A DNA stretch of 20,075 bases from Oleidesulfovibrio alaskensis DSM 16109 (GCF_000482745.1 NZ_AXWQ01000020.1:1-20075), one strand, 5' to 3'; counted from the first letter of the stretch, positions 7,942 to 14,737 are shown. Translations and numbers: made by a program. The notes: a model not told the origin generated them from the letters alone.

Positions 7942-8474
7942 TTACTTGGCTCCCATAAGGGTGGCGATCAGGTTGGCGGTGACGGCTCCCTGCTGCCGCA
8001 GAATGCGTGCTTCCAGTTCCAGCGCTCTGGCTATCTGCTCCCCGAACTCCTCCATATCCTCGGCGGGTTCTTCCCTGAGCCAGTGGCGCACGATATCGGC
8101 GTAGGCCAGAGCGGCGTTGCCACGCACCGCCGCTCTGGCTTGTTCTAGTTTCCCGGTTCAACCACTCCCGCGCCGCATTTTTTGAACACAGCATCGGCAA
8201 AGCTCATGGCCAGCATGGGTTCATCACGGATAATTTCGGCAATCCGCTCCTTCTCATCCGGGTGAATAATCTGACGCAGAGTATTGCACATTGTGTCGAA
8301 CTGTTTGGCCTTTTCCACCTTGGCGATGACGGTGAGTTCCTTACGGCCAGGACGACGAAAACGCAGAGTGATATGCTGGTCATTGCCGTCGAAGTCTTCA
8401 TAGTCCGCGGTGAAAGGGCGGTATTTATCGCTTGTGATTGCCATGTCGTTCAATTCACTTTTGGGTTCTGCCAT
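7942..8474 (-). CDS. Tail assembly chaperone frameshift product (gpG-T type fusion)
   Basis: The long chaperone is read as 109 codons of the upstream gene (8474-8148), then a -1 shift at G GGA AAC re-reads the C at 8148 and continues CTA GAA CAA for 68 residues to TAA at 7942-7944, giving about 177 residues. The downstream part (LEQARAAVRGNAALAYADIV...) is helical and acidic. It has no start of its own with a Shine-Dalgarno: the only candidate GTG (8127) is buried in the stimulatory stem. The shorter and longer forms are the usual pair that coat and feed the tape measure protein in long-tailed phages, including lambda gpG/gpGT and Mu gp41. Position directly before the tape measure supports this. 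Confidence 0.85.
8105..8154 (-). promoter_or_regulatory. Programmed -1 ribosomal frameshift signal
   Basis: On the minus strand GGGAAAC (8154-8148) is in the right register (G GGA AAC) and is followed at once by the zero-frame TAG. After an 8-nt spacer (TAGAACAA) comes a perfect 12-bp stem: GCCAGAGCGGCG (8139-8128), an 11-nt loop (8127-8117), and its complement (8116-8105). A -1 frame TGA at 8158-8160 forces the shift to occur exactly in this short window. All three parts match the known anatomy of lambda-type chaperone frameshifts. Confidence 0.9.
8145..8474 (-). CDS. Tail assembly chaperone, short form
   Basis: This encodes 109 residues from ATG 8474 (MAEPKSELNDMAITSDKYRP), with AAGGAG 8 nt upstream overlapping the tail tube stop. 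It ends at TAG 8145-8147 directly after the slippery heptamer. The pattern RPGRKELTVIAKVEKAKQFD resembles small tail chaperones that sit between tube and tape measure genes. Most ribosomes would be expected to terminate here, giving an excess of this form over the frameshift product. Family assignment rests on order, size and the frameshift signal rather than on a strong motif. Confidence 0.85.
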   Translation of the reverse strand: MAEPKSELNDMAITSDKYRPFTADYEDFDGNDQHITLRFRRPGRKELTVIAKVEKAKQFDTMCNTLRQIIHPDEKERIAEIIRDEPMLAMSFADAVFKKCGAGVVEPGN

Positions 8475-8486
8475 CAGGCCTGCTCC

Positions 8487-8927
8487 TTATTTGTAGTCCG
8501 CCACACCATCGCGCATGATCATCTGCACGGTGCCGGACAGCTTGACGGTTACTTCTTCATCGCCCTGCTTGGTTCCTTCATCCACATCGTCGATGAGAAT
8601 TCCCTTCAGGATAACTTCGTGCTGTTTGGCGCCGTCCGGTTCGAAAGCGAGGGCCACATCGAACACGGACTTGAAGATGCCGCCCCGTAATGCACTGACA
8701 AGATCCTGATATTCGCTGACCAACAGGGTCATATCCACGCTGGCCTCATAGTTGCCGCGCGCAGCCCCTACGGAAACAGCACCCTTGCCGTACACACGTT
8801 TCTTTTTCTGACTGGCCTTCCAGTTAAGTTCACTGATTCCGACAAAGGCACCATGAGGACCGGTGATGCTCACGCTCTCCCAGTCGTGCACGGCACCGTT
8901 GACGGTGACGGTTGCGTTAGCTGTCAT
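8487..8927 (-). CDS. Tail tube protein
   Basis: This encodes 146 residues from ATG 8927 (MTANATVTVNGAVHDWESVS), with TAGGAG upstream formed on the stop of the sheath gene. It lies between sheath and chaperone, the invariable position of the contractile-tail tube gene (Mu gpM type). The sequence is beta-rich throughout, with a basic stretch ASQKKKRVYGKGAVSVG and a final strand (EEVTVKLSGTVQMIMRDG), as expected for the small beta-barrel that stacks in hexamers to form the DNA channel. Confidence 0.85.
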   Translation of the reverse strand: MTANATVTVNGAVHDWESVSITGPHGAFVGISELNWKASQKKKRVYGKGAVSVGAARGNYEASVDMTLLVSEYQDLVSALRGGIFKSVFDVALAFEPDGAKQHEVILKGILIDDVDEGTKQGDEEVTVKLSGTVQMIMRDGVADYK

Positions 8928-8937
8928 GGTCTAGCTC

Positions 8938-10629
8938 CTATGCCGCCATGCGCGGATCGAATTTGCCGCCCGCGTAGACGTAGGATGAAAACAGTTTGAT
9001 GGTATCAATGATGGGGATGCCGATGAGGGTGGTTTCCGTGGCCACGCCATTGTTGACGAAATCCTGATCCATGGGGATTGAGACGGCATACCCGGCCAGT
9101 TCCTTGGGCTTGGCCTTGACCATGGTATCCAGCGCATTTTCGAGATTGGCCCGCAGATAGGCTAAACCGCTGGTGTCTGCGCCCTGCAGCGGGTCACCCA
9201 GTTCATCCTTCAGAGATTTGAGCGCTTGCAGACGCATGAGGCGCACAGCCTTGAACGTTACACGCAACACTTCAAGCCGCTGATAGTCACTGGTGGAATC
9301 CGCCATGGTCCGGGCTGTTCCCCAGTAGACGGCCTGCAACCCGGCGTACCGGGTAAGCGTGATGTATCCGGCTTCTTCCAGTTCGCTCTGCATGGCCTCG
9401 GTGTAGCCTTCCGGCAGAGAGATGCCGGTAATGCCCTGGTCACGCACCCGGCCGATATCACGCTGCACAGGTACTTCCATGATACGCCCGGCCAGCAGTC
9501 CTCCGGCATTGCGGAGTTTGCGCAGGCCGGTGCGGTCGCTGATCTCGCCGAATCCCACGCACACACTGACGAAACGGTGGGCAAACCCCATACGCTCCTG
9601 CTTCAGGGCTGTTACCCAGTCATTCAGGTCTTCACCGGCTGCGGGCAGTCTGCCCTCACACACAAAAAACGTAGGGCGGTGGCGGTTCCAAAGGTCGTCG
9701 GCCAGTGCGCCCATGGCAGCCCAATCCACGGAATCGGACGGACCGACCACATAGACGAATTCCGGGTCCACTGTTTCCAGCGGGATGGTCAATGCGTCGA
9801 TAACGTCCGCGATGGTGGGCACCGGGGCAAGCAGGTCGAACTGGTATGTGCTACCCAGCGGATAATCGCCCGCCGGACAGGTGATGGTAACGCCGGTGTC
9901 GGCCACAGGAATCTGACCATCCACCGGGATGGTGCGATACGGGCCGAAATTGTCGCCGCCATCCACGGAAAGGCGATACTGGCCTTCGTTGCGGTCACCG
10001 CCCTTGACGATCTGCAGCACCACCTCGGCCCCGGCCTTTACGGTTCCCGCTGCAGTGATCTCCGGCCCCAAACCGATGCGGGTAACAGGGCCGATGGGAC
10101 CACGCACCGAGTAGCTGTAGCGGTCGCCAGCCACGAGATTGCCCGCTGCCAGCACGATGGTGGTACCGGTATCGGCAACGCTGATCTGCCCATTGGCAGG
10201 CACGGCGGCGGCCACTCCGAATGTTGCCCCGCCGTCCTTGCTCAACTTGCACGTGGCAACGCCGGGAGCACCGGCATCCACTATCTCGGCAATCACATCG
10301 GCGTTGCCACCGGGAAGACCGCTTACATCGGCATCGGGACCAGTGCCGGTATGCTTGAGCGTGCTGATGGTGCCACCGGGCGACCCTGCCACCGGAACAG
10401 CCAGCACAGTGCTGTCCTGTCCGCCGGTGGCAAAGACATGCTGCAGGCGGTCTACCAGAGGGCCGGTACCCAGCAGGCCTGTCAGATCGCTACGCTTACC
10501 CAGATAGTAGACCTTGCCTACTTCCCCGGCGCTGCATACACCGACAATAAGGGCCTTGCCGCTCACATCGCCGGGCACAAGGCCGCTGGTGCCGTCCACC
10601 AGAAATTCAAATACATCCTTACGGGCCAT
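8938..10629 (-). CDS. Tail sheath protein (Mu gpL-like, DUF2586 type)
   Basis: This encodes 563 residues from ATG 10629 (MARKDVFEFLVDGTSGLVPG), with GGGAGGT just upstream. The C-terminal half (about 285-563) has the sheath core: FVYVVGPSDSVDWAAMGAL, a mid-region GFGEISDRTGLRKLRNAGGL, and a C-terminal polymerisation domain ending FSSYVYAGGKFDPRMAA. Its place directly before the tube gene is diagnostic of contractile tails. An oddity is the region 115-270, which holds two tandem related segments (CKLSKDGGATFG...ADTGTTIVL at 127-160 and YRLSVDGGDNFG...ADTGVTITC at 218-251). They look like a duplicated beta-sandwich insert exposed on the sheath surface. Confidence 0.88.
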   Translation of the reverse strand: MARKDVFEFLVDGTSGLVPGDVSGKALIVGVCSAGEVGKVYYLGKRSDLTGLLGTGPLVDRLQHVFATGGQDSTVLAVPVAGSPGGTISTLKHTGTGPDADVSGLPGGNADVIAEIVDAGAPGVATCKLSKDGGATFGVAAAVPANGQISVADTGTTIVLAAGNLVAGDRYSYSVRGPIGPVTRIGLGPEITAAGTVKAGAEVVLQIVKGGDRNEGQYRLSVDGGDNFGPYRTIPVDGQIPVADTGVTITCPAGDYPLGSTYQFDLLAPVPTIADVIDALTIPLETVDPEFVYVVGPSDSVDWAAMGALADDLWNRHRPTFFVCEGRLPAAGEDLNDWVTALKQERMGFAHRFVSVCVGFGEISDRTGLRKLRNAGGLLAGRIMEVPVQRDIGRVRDQGITGISLPEGYTEAMQSELEEAGYITLTRYAGLQAVYWGTARTMADSTSDYQRLEVLRVTFKAVRLMRLQALKSLKDELGDPLQGADTSGLAYLRANLENALDTMVKAKPKELAGYAVSIPMDQDFVNNGVATETTLIGIPIIDTIKLFSSYVYAGGKFDPRMAA

Positions 10630-10631
10630 GG

Positions 10632-10847
10632 TTACCTCCCGCCGCCGACACGGCGTTCGCGCAGCCGGGTGACTGCGGCATCAAATTCGGCCTTGGTAAC
10701 AGCCTTGTCGCCCGTCCAGATCTCTGCGCGGAGCATGCCTGCGAGTTCCCACGGTTTCAGGCCGTGTATGGCAGCCAGTTCGGCCACCTGCTGCAATGCG
10801 GCGCGGTCTGAGCCGGAGAGCGGCTCATCTTTTTTTCCCTTACTCAC
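10632..10847 (-). CDS. Small protein of unknown function before the sheath gene
   Basis: This encodes 71 residues from GTG 10847 (MSKGKKDEPLSGSDRAALQQ), supported by AGGAGG 6 nt upstream; an earlier in-frame start lacks such a site. The protein is charged and helical (AALQQVAELAAIHGLKPWEL), and ends with an Arg-rich tail RLRERRVGGGR. It overlaps the upstream gene end by 8 nt. Mu carries small genes (gp38 region) here, but I see no resemblance to a named family. The role is unknown, presumably in tail completion or sheath assembly. Confidence 0.7.
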   Translation of the reverse strand: MSKGKKDEPLSGSDRAALQQVAELAAIHGLKPWELAGMLRAEIWTGDKAVTKAEFDAAVTRLRERRVGGGR

Positions 10848-11382
10848 GTCCTGCCTCCTGATAGGTTGCATTAGGCGTTACATCCAGAATCCACGGGGTT
10901 TCCGTGTCGTCTGTCAGCATGGCGCTGAATTCTATATGGTAAACTTTCGACCATTTCTTGAGCACCTCCACCAAAGCGGAAGTGAAACCCCGCCAATCCG
11001 CGCTGGATACGGAACACGTGACACGGTTGCCGGAAGGGTCGGCAAACTGTCGGGGCAAGGCCCGGACAAAGGATTCGCACAGGGTATCAAACGTGGACTC
11101 ATCATTCGTCCACAGGGTGACGGTGATGGGCTGCCGCACCCGATACAGCCTGCGCCGCAGGGTGCGCTTTCGCTCCGGCTCTGCCGGAGACGCGAATTTA
11201 CCCACAACGCCGCCCGCCTTATTCAAGCGCTGCGTCTCCCAACGGACATCGATGCGCGGCACCGGCAATGTGATGTCGTCAGCATCTTCGGGATTCAGCA
11301 CCACGGCCCCTTCCGGTATTCCGGCGGCCGCTGCGGCCTCTATGATCTGGTCGAAAAGGAAATTTCTCATATTGGTTGTCAT
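10840..11382 (-). CDS. Probable tail terminator / completion protein (Mu gp37 position)
   Basis: This encodes 180 residues from ATG 11382, which overlaps the gpG-like stop (ATGA); an alternative ATG is at 11370 (MRNFLFDQIIEAAAAAGIPE). The pattern LRRRLYRVRQPITVTLWTND, followed by FDTLCESFVRALPRQF and several strands, fits small alpha/beta proteins that cap the tail before head joining. No motif is decisive. The call is based mainly on position between head completion and sheath genes and on size close to Mu gp37. Confidence 0.6.
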   Translation of the reverse strand: MTTNMRNFLFDQIIEAAAAAGIPEGAVVLNPEDADDITLPVPRIDVRWETQRLNKAGGVVGKFASPAEPERKRTLRRRLYRVRQPITVTLWTNDESTFDTLCESFVRALPRQFADPSGNRVTCSVSSADWRGFTSALVEVLKKWSKVYHIEFSAMLTDDTETPWILDVTPNATYQEAGRE

Positions 11383-11870
11383 CCACCCAGCAGGGCTTGG
11401 CGCATGTGCTGCACCATCATCTCCCGCACTTCCTTGACGTCTTCCCCGGACAGACCGAGGTAGGTACGCTCAGGTATCGTTACCTGATCAACTTGGGCAA
11501 AGCCGCCACCCGGCAACGGGAACTTGAGCTTGCCTTTCTTGCCCCTGATGGTTCCCCCGCGCTGATGGATGGCCGCATATTTCATGCTGGTGCCGATCGT
11601 GACCTTGGCCGGGCTGGCTGCGTACCCTATGGATTTTTTGAGAGTTCCCTTGTCCGTCAGGGTAACGCCGCCTTCGTTCCTGGCCCGGAGTGATGGCTCC
11701 CATTTGGAACCGTCCGGGCGCTCCTGATCTTCAAAACGTTGGTGCGTACTGGAAACGAGCGCCTCGCCGATAGCCTCGGCCAGCTGCTGGGTGCGCTGGG
11801 CATGCGATATGCCCGCATCCACGGCCCGCATCAGGCCGTCCATGGGCATGGAGAAGGATGCGCCAGCCAT
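11379..11870 (-). CDS. Virion morphogenesis protein (Mu gpG / P2 gpS family)
   Basis: This encodes 163 residues from ATG 11870 (MAGASFSMPMDGLMRAVDAG), overlapping the gp36-like stop (TGATG) with AAGGGG 8 nt upstream. A GTG three codons earlier is too close to that site. The family signature is clear: FEDQERPDGSKWEPSLR, then LTDKGTLKKSIGY, and the YAAIHQRGGTIRGK pattern near residue 100. Members act in head completion or head-tail joining. In Mu the G gene follows F; here it has moved behind the capsid and gp36 genes. Confidence 0.88.
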   Translation of the reverse strand: MAGASFSMPMDGLMRAVDAGISHAQRTQQLAEAIGEALVSSTHQRFEDQERPDGSKWEPSLRARNEGGVTLTDKGTLKKSIGYAASPAKVTIGTSMKYAAIHQRGGTIRGKKGKLKFPLPGGGFAQVDQVTIPERTYLGLSGEDVKEVREMMVQHMRQALLGG

Positions 11871-12301
11871 CAGCGCCACCCCTTGAGGTTCAGTGTTGCC
11901 GGACGCGTCACCACGGCCAGGGTGCCGTTGGCCCCTGTCGAAGGTTCCAGCCCCAGCTCATCCAGCCCCAGCTCCAGCTTGTTATCCCGGATCAGAGCCA
12001 AGTCCTTGCGGGCCTGCTTATAGAGATCCTGCAGCACCAGCAGCTTGTTGCCTGCGTTGGTGTCGTCCTTCACCGCCGTTATGCCGCCGATAGCTTCATA
12101 CGCCGCCATGACAGCCGCCATGCGCTTGATGGTTTCAGGCACTGTGACGAGCGGCAGCACGTAATGACGGCGAAGAGCATCGTCGATGGCACCACACACG
12201 CTGGCGATCTTTCGTCCCACGATGCCGGGCGTTACCTTGTCTGCCGCATCCAGATACGCGGCAGGAATGTAGTCGTGCAGGTCGTCTCGTTCGCAGTACA
12301 T
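11870..12301 (-). CDS. Head-tail connector protein, DUF1320 family (Mu gp36-like)
   Basis: This encodes 143 residues starting MYCERDDLHDYIPAAYLDAA. The early segment, ID-x-ALRRHYVLPL around residue 40, and the helical middle part are characteristic of DUF1320/gp36-like proteins, which form the adaptor ring below the portal. The start ATG 12301 has only a weak GGAA upstream. It is the first gene after a 113-bp non-coding stretch following the major capsid gene, so its expression may be set apart from that of the capsid. Confidence 0.85.
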   Translation of the reverse strand: MYCERDDLHDYIPAAYLDAADKVTPGIVGRKIASVCGAIDDALRRHYVLPLVTVPETIKRMAAVMAAYEAIGGITAVKDDTNAGNKLLVLQDLYKQARKDLALIRDNKLELGLDELGLEPSTGANGTLAVVTRPATLNLKGWR

Positions 12302-12315
12302 GCTTGTTCCGGGCG

Positions 12316-12337
12316 TTTTGAACTAGTTTTGAACTAG
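12316..12337. repeat. Tandem 11-bp repeat, two copies
   Basis: TTTTGAACTAG occurs twice in direct succession in the gap between the capsid gene and the gp36-like gene. The repeat makes the leader of the gp36-like gene AT-rich compared with its surroundings. Its function is unknown; it could be a replication-slippage product. Confidence 0.8.
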
Positions 12338-12363
12338 TGTTACAGGTTCGACTCGGCCCGACA

Positions 12364-12392
12364 TCCAGAGGGCCTTGTTCAGGCCCTCTGGA
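12364..12392 (-). terminator. 12-bp hairpin behind the major capsid gene (possible attenuator)
   Basis: A perfect 12-bp inverted repeat (TCCAGAGGGCCT and its complement) with a 5-nt loop begins 23 nt after the capsid stop codon. No U-run follows on the minus strand, so it is not a standard intrinsic terminator. It may act as an attenuator or protect the 3' end of the abundant capsid message, a common arrangement after capsid genes. It falls in the 113-nt gap 12302-12414. Confidence 0.5.
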
Positions 12393-12414
12393 GCGGTCTT
12401 CGCACAGTGGGGGA

Positions 12415-13404
12415 TTACGCGAGGACGGTGGCCTTGACCGTGGCCTCGGGGGCGACAGCCGGCAGCGGCTTGGATTCGCCGACCAGCAGGATGCCGGAAG
12501 GGTTGTCCCGCTTGATGGGCTTGATGAACATGGGCATGGCGTGCAGGTTGGCGTCCAGATCGTCCACGGGGCCGTAGAAGAAGGCCGTATTGCCGGTGGC
12601 AATCATGCGGACTTCCTTGTCGTCCAGCTTGGGCTTGGTGGTCTTGGTGGACGGGTCATAGTAGGTTTCGGCCATCTTGCGGATGGTGTGACCACCAAGC
12701 GAGATGGAGCCGTCCTTTTCCACCAGAACGGGAATTTTGGGCTTGTCGGTGGCCTCAATGAGCTTGAGCACCGTGGAAAAAGCCAGTCTTCCGGCAAACG
12801 TGATCTTGGAACCGCCATACCCGGCCTTGTCGAGGTCCGTGGCCATGTCTTCCAACAATTCGTACACAATCATGAGACTCGCATCGGCATGGTCCCATTT
12901 CTCAGCAGCTGCCAAGGCATGATCGAGCGGAGCTCCGTAATCCACCTGATACGTGGTGAAAGAGCCGTTGGACTGCAGCAGAGGATAAGCAATCCGGCCA
13001 TCGAAGGCGGCCTGGGCGCAGAGAACTTCCGACGTGAGGCGGGCCGCCCTTCGCAGAGCCAGCTGCTTGCGATTGGACCACTGCTCCAGCGTGGTGGGGC
13101 TGGCGATCTTGAGGTTGTTAAGATCCACGGCGCTCAGCTCGTCATGGATACGCACCGGCAGGGGTTCGATGTAGGAGGTCTCAGTATCTTCGCCACGCAA
13201 GGGAATGGACGCACTGCCACGGCGCACAACCGGCACGGCACCTACAACCTGCTTGATGTCGGAGACAGGAATGACGGGGGATTCATAGTTCGCCCGCACG
13301 TCCGCCGGGAACAGCAGGTCCATGACCGTAGTGGTCAGAGGCGGAGCGGCCTCGAACCGCCTGGCGATACGAGCTGCGGTAAAATACGGCTTCAGATCAA
13401 ACAT
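12415..13404 (-). CDS. Major capsid protein, lambda gpE family
   Basis: This encodes 329 residues starting MFDLKPYFTAARIARRFEAA. The sequence resembles the phage capsid E family (lambda gpE) from end to end: an opening PPLTTTVMDLLFP, the segment VPVVRRGSASIPLRG, a mid-region helix with RRAARLTSEVLCAQAA, and a C-terminal MFIKPIKRDNPSGILLVGES. It forms the HK97-fold shell. It follows a decoration protein gene, as in lambda-type heads (there D-E). Mu itself uses an unrelated-looking T protein, so the shell module looks exchanged. Confidence 0.88.
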   Translation of the reverse strand: MFDLKPYFTAARIARRFEAAPPLTTTVMDLLFPADVRANYESPVIPVSDIKQVVGAVPVVRRGSASIPLRGEDTETSYIEPLPVRIHDELSAVDLNNLKIASPTTLEQWSNRKQLALRRAARLTSEVLCAQAAFDGRIAYPLLQSNGSFTTYQVDYGAPLDHALAAAEKWDHADASLMIVYELLEDMATDLDKAGYGGSKITFAGRLAFSTVLKLIEATDKPKIPVLVEKDGSISLGGHTIRKMAETYYDPSTKTTKPKLDDKEVRMIATGNTAFFYGPVDDLDANLHAMPMFIKPIKRDNPSGILLVGESKPLPAVAPEATVKATVLA

Positions 13405-13407
13405 GGG

Positions 13408-13764
13408 CTACACACTCTCCTCAGCGTAGATGTGGCGCTCTTCGAGTTTGACGAGGGTTGCGGCATCCGGTGCAGCGCCGCCGGACACGGTGAGCAGGTC
13501 GGCGCGGACGCGGCCCAGCACGCACAGGGAGATGCCGGGGTCGGTACCTGCCGCATTGCAGGTGGCCACGCCTTTGACAGTCTGCGCGGGGTCAGCCGCA
13601 GGGTCATAGATGACGGCTTTTCCCGCATCCAAAGCGACGACTGCGCCCATGGGGATGACGGCAGCGGCCTGCTTGGGGTATTCGCGTTCAATGTGCGGAC
13701 CGGTACCGGTCGTGACACTGACGACCGTGTGGCTGGTACGCATGACTGCATCATGTACACTCAT
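13408..13764 (-). CDS. Head decoration protein (lambda gpD-like)
   Basis: This encodes 118 residues from ATG 13764 (MSVHDAVMRTSHTVVSVTTG), with AGGGGAA upstream formed partly by the stop codon of the protease gene. It is a small beta-rich protein with the AAAVIPMGAVVALDAGKAV pattern and VKGVATCNAAGTDPGISLC typical of head decoration proteins. Such trimers bind the capsid three-fold axes and stabilise the expanded shell. It stops 3 nt before the capsid start, a normal D-E order. Confidence 0.82.
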   Translation of the reverse strand: MSVHDAVMRTSHTVVSVTTGTGPHIEREYPKQAAAVIPMGAVVALDAGKAVIYDPAADPAQTVKGVATCNAAGTDPGISLCVLGRVRADLLTVSGGAAPDAATLVKLEERHIYAEESV

Positions 13765-13775
13765 GGTTTATTCCC

Positions 13776-14204
13776 CTAGAACTTGGCGGCAAGGCCGCTG
13801 GTGTTGACGGTTTCTTCACCGCCGGGCTTCTGATCGGGCGAAGAAAATTCAAACAGCCCGTGGGCCTGACGCCCTTCAAGCCAGTTGAAGAAGTGATCTT
13901 CAACGGTTTTCTTTCCTTCGCCCTCGCTGAAGCAGATTTCATCGCCGGGCTTGCCGCCAAGGCGCTCTGCAAACGCGAGGATGCGGTCTTTTTCCGCGGG
14001 CAGCACTTTGCCATCCTTGATCAGGGCATCAACCTTGGCCGTGCGGGCCTCTTTGGCCTTTGCCGCCTGTGCCTCGGCGAAGCTCTTTTCTGCCGCTTCC
14101 CTGGCCTTGTTGGCATCGGCTGCGGACTTGTCGGCATCGGCCTTTTCCTTTTCCAGCCGGGCGTTGTCCGCCTTCAGTTTTTCAATGAGTTCCTTGTCGC
14201 CCAT
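13776..14204 (-). CDS. Scaffold protein from internal start in the protease gene (gpZ-like)
   Basis: An in-frame ATG at 14204 (codon 156, MGDKELIEKLKADNARLEKE) follows GGAG with a 6-nt spacing, exactly at the boundary between the protease linker and the coiled coil. Translation there would yield a free 142-residue scaffold in excess over protease, as with the nested I/Z genes of Mu and C/Nu3 of lambda. The site and boundary are directly visible; use in vivo is inferred. Confidence 0.7.
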   Translation of the reverse strand: MGDKELIEKLKADNARLEKEKADADKSAADANKAREAAEKSFAEAQAAKAKEARTAKVDALIKDGKVLPAEKDRILAFAERLGGKPGDEICFSEGEGKKTVEDHFFNWLEGRQAHGLFEFSSPDQKPGGEETVNTSGLAAKF

Positions 14205-14669
14205 TGTGTTCTCCGTGCCGGTGATACCCGGCTGGTTTGGTGCCGGTTGCCCCGGCGTCTCCGAAAAGTCGAAGTGAATCTCAGTTGTGTCTTCCCCGGA
14301 GCCGAGGTTGATATCGCCCAAGCCTTTGATAGCTGGCGGGGTCGCTCCGAGCAGGCCGACATGCCGGAGGGTTCCATCCGGGTAGAGACTCATGCTGACC
14401 TTTTTATAGTGGCCATTATCCACGGCTTTCTTCAGGCTGTCGGGAACCTGGGCAAACTGTGCCAATAAATATTCCCCTTCACGTTTGAGACGATTCACCC
14501 ACCCGAAAGCCGGGCCGTTGTTCGCAGGATGGCCCAGCACCAGCGGGGCTTCGTGGTCCTTGGGGTTATAGGCGGCCACGACTTTGTCGAAGTCTGCCTC
14601 CGTCAGTTGCACCTGCTGGCCGGACATGGCGGTATGCAGGCCGGTGCGGCCTATCTTGGTCCATTTCAT
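13776..14669 (-). CDS. Head maturation protease with C-terminal scaffold (Mu gp32-like)
   Basis: This encodes 297 residues from ATG 14669 (MKWTKIGRTGLHTAMSGQQV), with AAGGAG 8 nt upstream. Open frame continues upstream, but that start lacks a site and a matching domain. Residues 1-125 form the protease domain: APLVLGHPANNGPAFGWV at 41-58 and KKVSMSLYPDGTLRHVGLLG at 89-108, where a Ser of VSMS and the following His are candidate catalytic residues. After a Pro-rich linker, residues 156-225 form a long charged coiled coil rich in Ala, Lys and Glu, typical of scaffolds. The protease cuts the scaffold and itself in the prohead. Confidence 0.88.
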   Translation of the reverse strand: MKWTKIGRTGLHTAMSGQQVQLTEADFDKVVAAYNPKDHEAPLVLGHPANNGPAFGWVNRLKREGEYLLAQFAQVPDSLKKAVDNGHYKKVSMSLYPDGTLRHVGLLGATPPAIKGLGDINLGSGEDTTEIHFDFSETPGQPAPNQPGITGTENTMGDKELIEKLKADNARLEKEKADADKSAADANKAREAAEKSFAEAQAAKAKEARTAKVDALIKDGKVLPAEKDRILAFAERLGGKPGDEICFSEGEGKKTVEDHFFNWLEGRQAHGLFEFSSPDQKPGGEETVNTSGLAAKF

Positions 14670-14737
14670 GGCGTTTCTCCTTGGGGGTTGGTTGACTCGC
14701 CGGAATGGCGGGCGTATTCTGTGAGCAGATAGTTCAT
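14666..14737 (-). CDS. Possible 23-codon leader peptide upstream of the protease gene
   Basis: An ATG at 14737 opens a frame of 23 residues (MNYLLTEYARHSGESTNPQG...) that ends with TGA overlapping the protease start (ATGA). The protease SD lies within its last codons. AGGG upstream is a weak SD. The overlap would permit coupled translation, but random occurrence is quite possible. Confidence 0.25.
   Translation of the reverse strand: MNYLLTEYARHSGESTNPQGETP

Noticed and set aside
7942..8127. A separate 61-residue gene starting at GTG 8127.
   Set aside because: The GTG lies in the loop of the 12-bp stem with no proper SD, and the frame is open upstream exactly to the frameshift window; it is better explained as the frameshift extension.
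8178..8183. A run of six A on the minus strand in the chaperone gene, considered as an alternative slippery site.
   Set aside because: A -1 shift there meets TGA at 8158-8160 after a few codons, so it cannot create the fusion; GGGAAAC downstream fits much better.
10832..10838. A seven-A run (minus strand) near the start of the 71-residue gene, considered as a second frameshift site.
   Set aside because: The -1 frame ends in a stop after a short distance with no gene to join.
9226..11463. A 745-codon open frame on the plus strand, antisense to sheath, gp37-like and gpG-like genes.
   Set aside because: It covers several well-supported minus-strand genes and their junctions. Its protein is His/Arg/Gly-rich with no domain, as expected for the shadow of GC-biased third codon positions.
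12342..12352. AGGTTCGACTC, resembling a tRNA T-arm, next to the tandem repeat (possible tRNA remnant or att site).
   Set aside because: The flanking bases do not pair as a T-stem and no acceptor, anticodon or CCA end is present.
12337..13779. A 480-codon plus-strand frame antisense to the capsid and decoration genes.
   Set aside because: The minus-strand capsid and decoration proteins are recognisable and well spaced, while this frame has no recognisable domain and is explained by codon bias.
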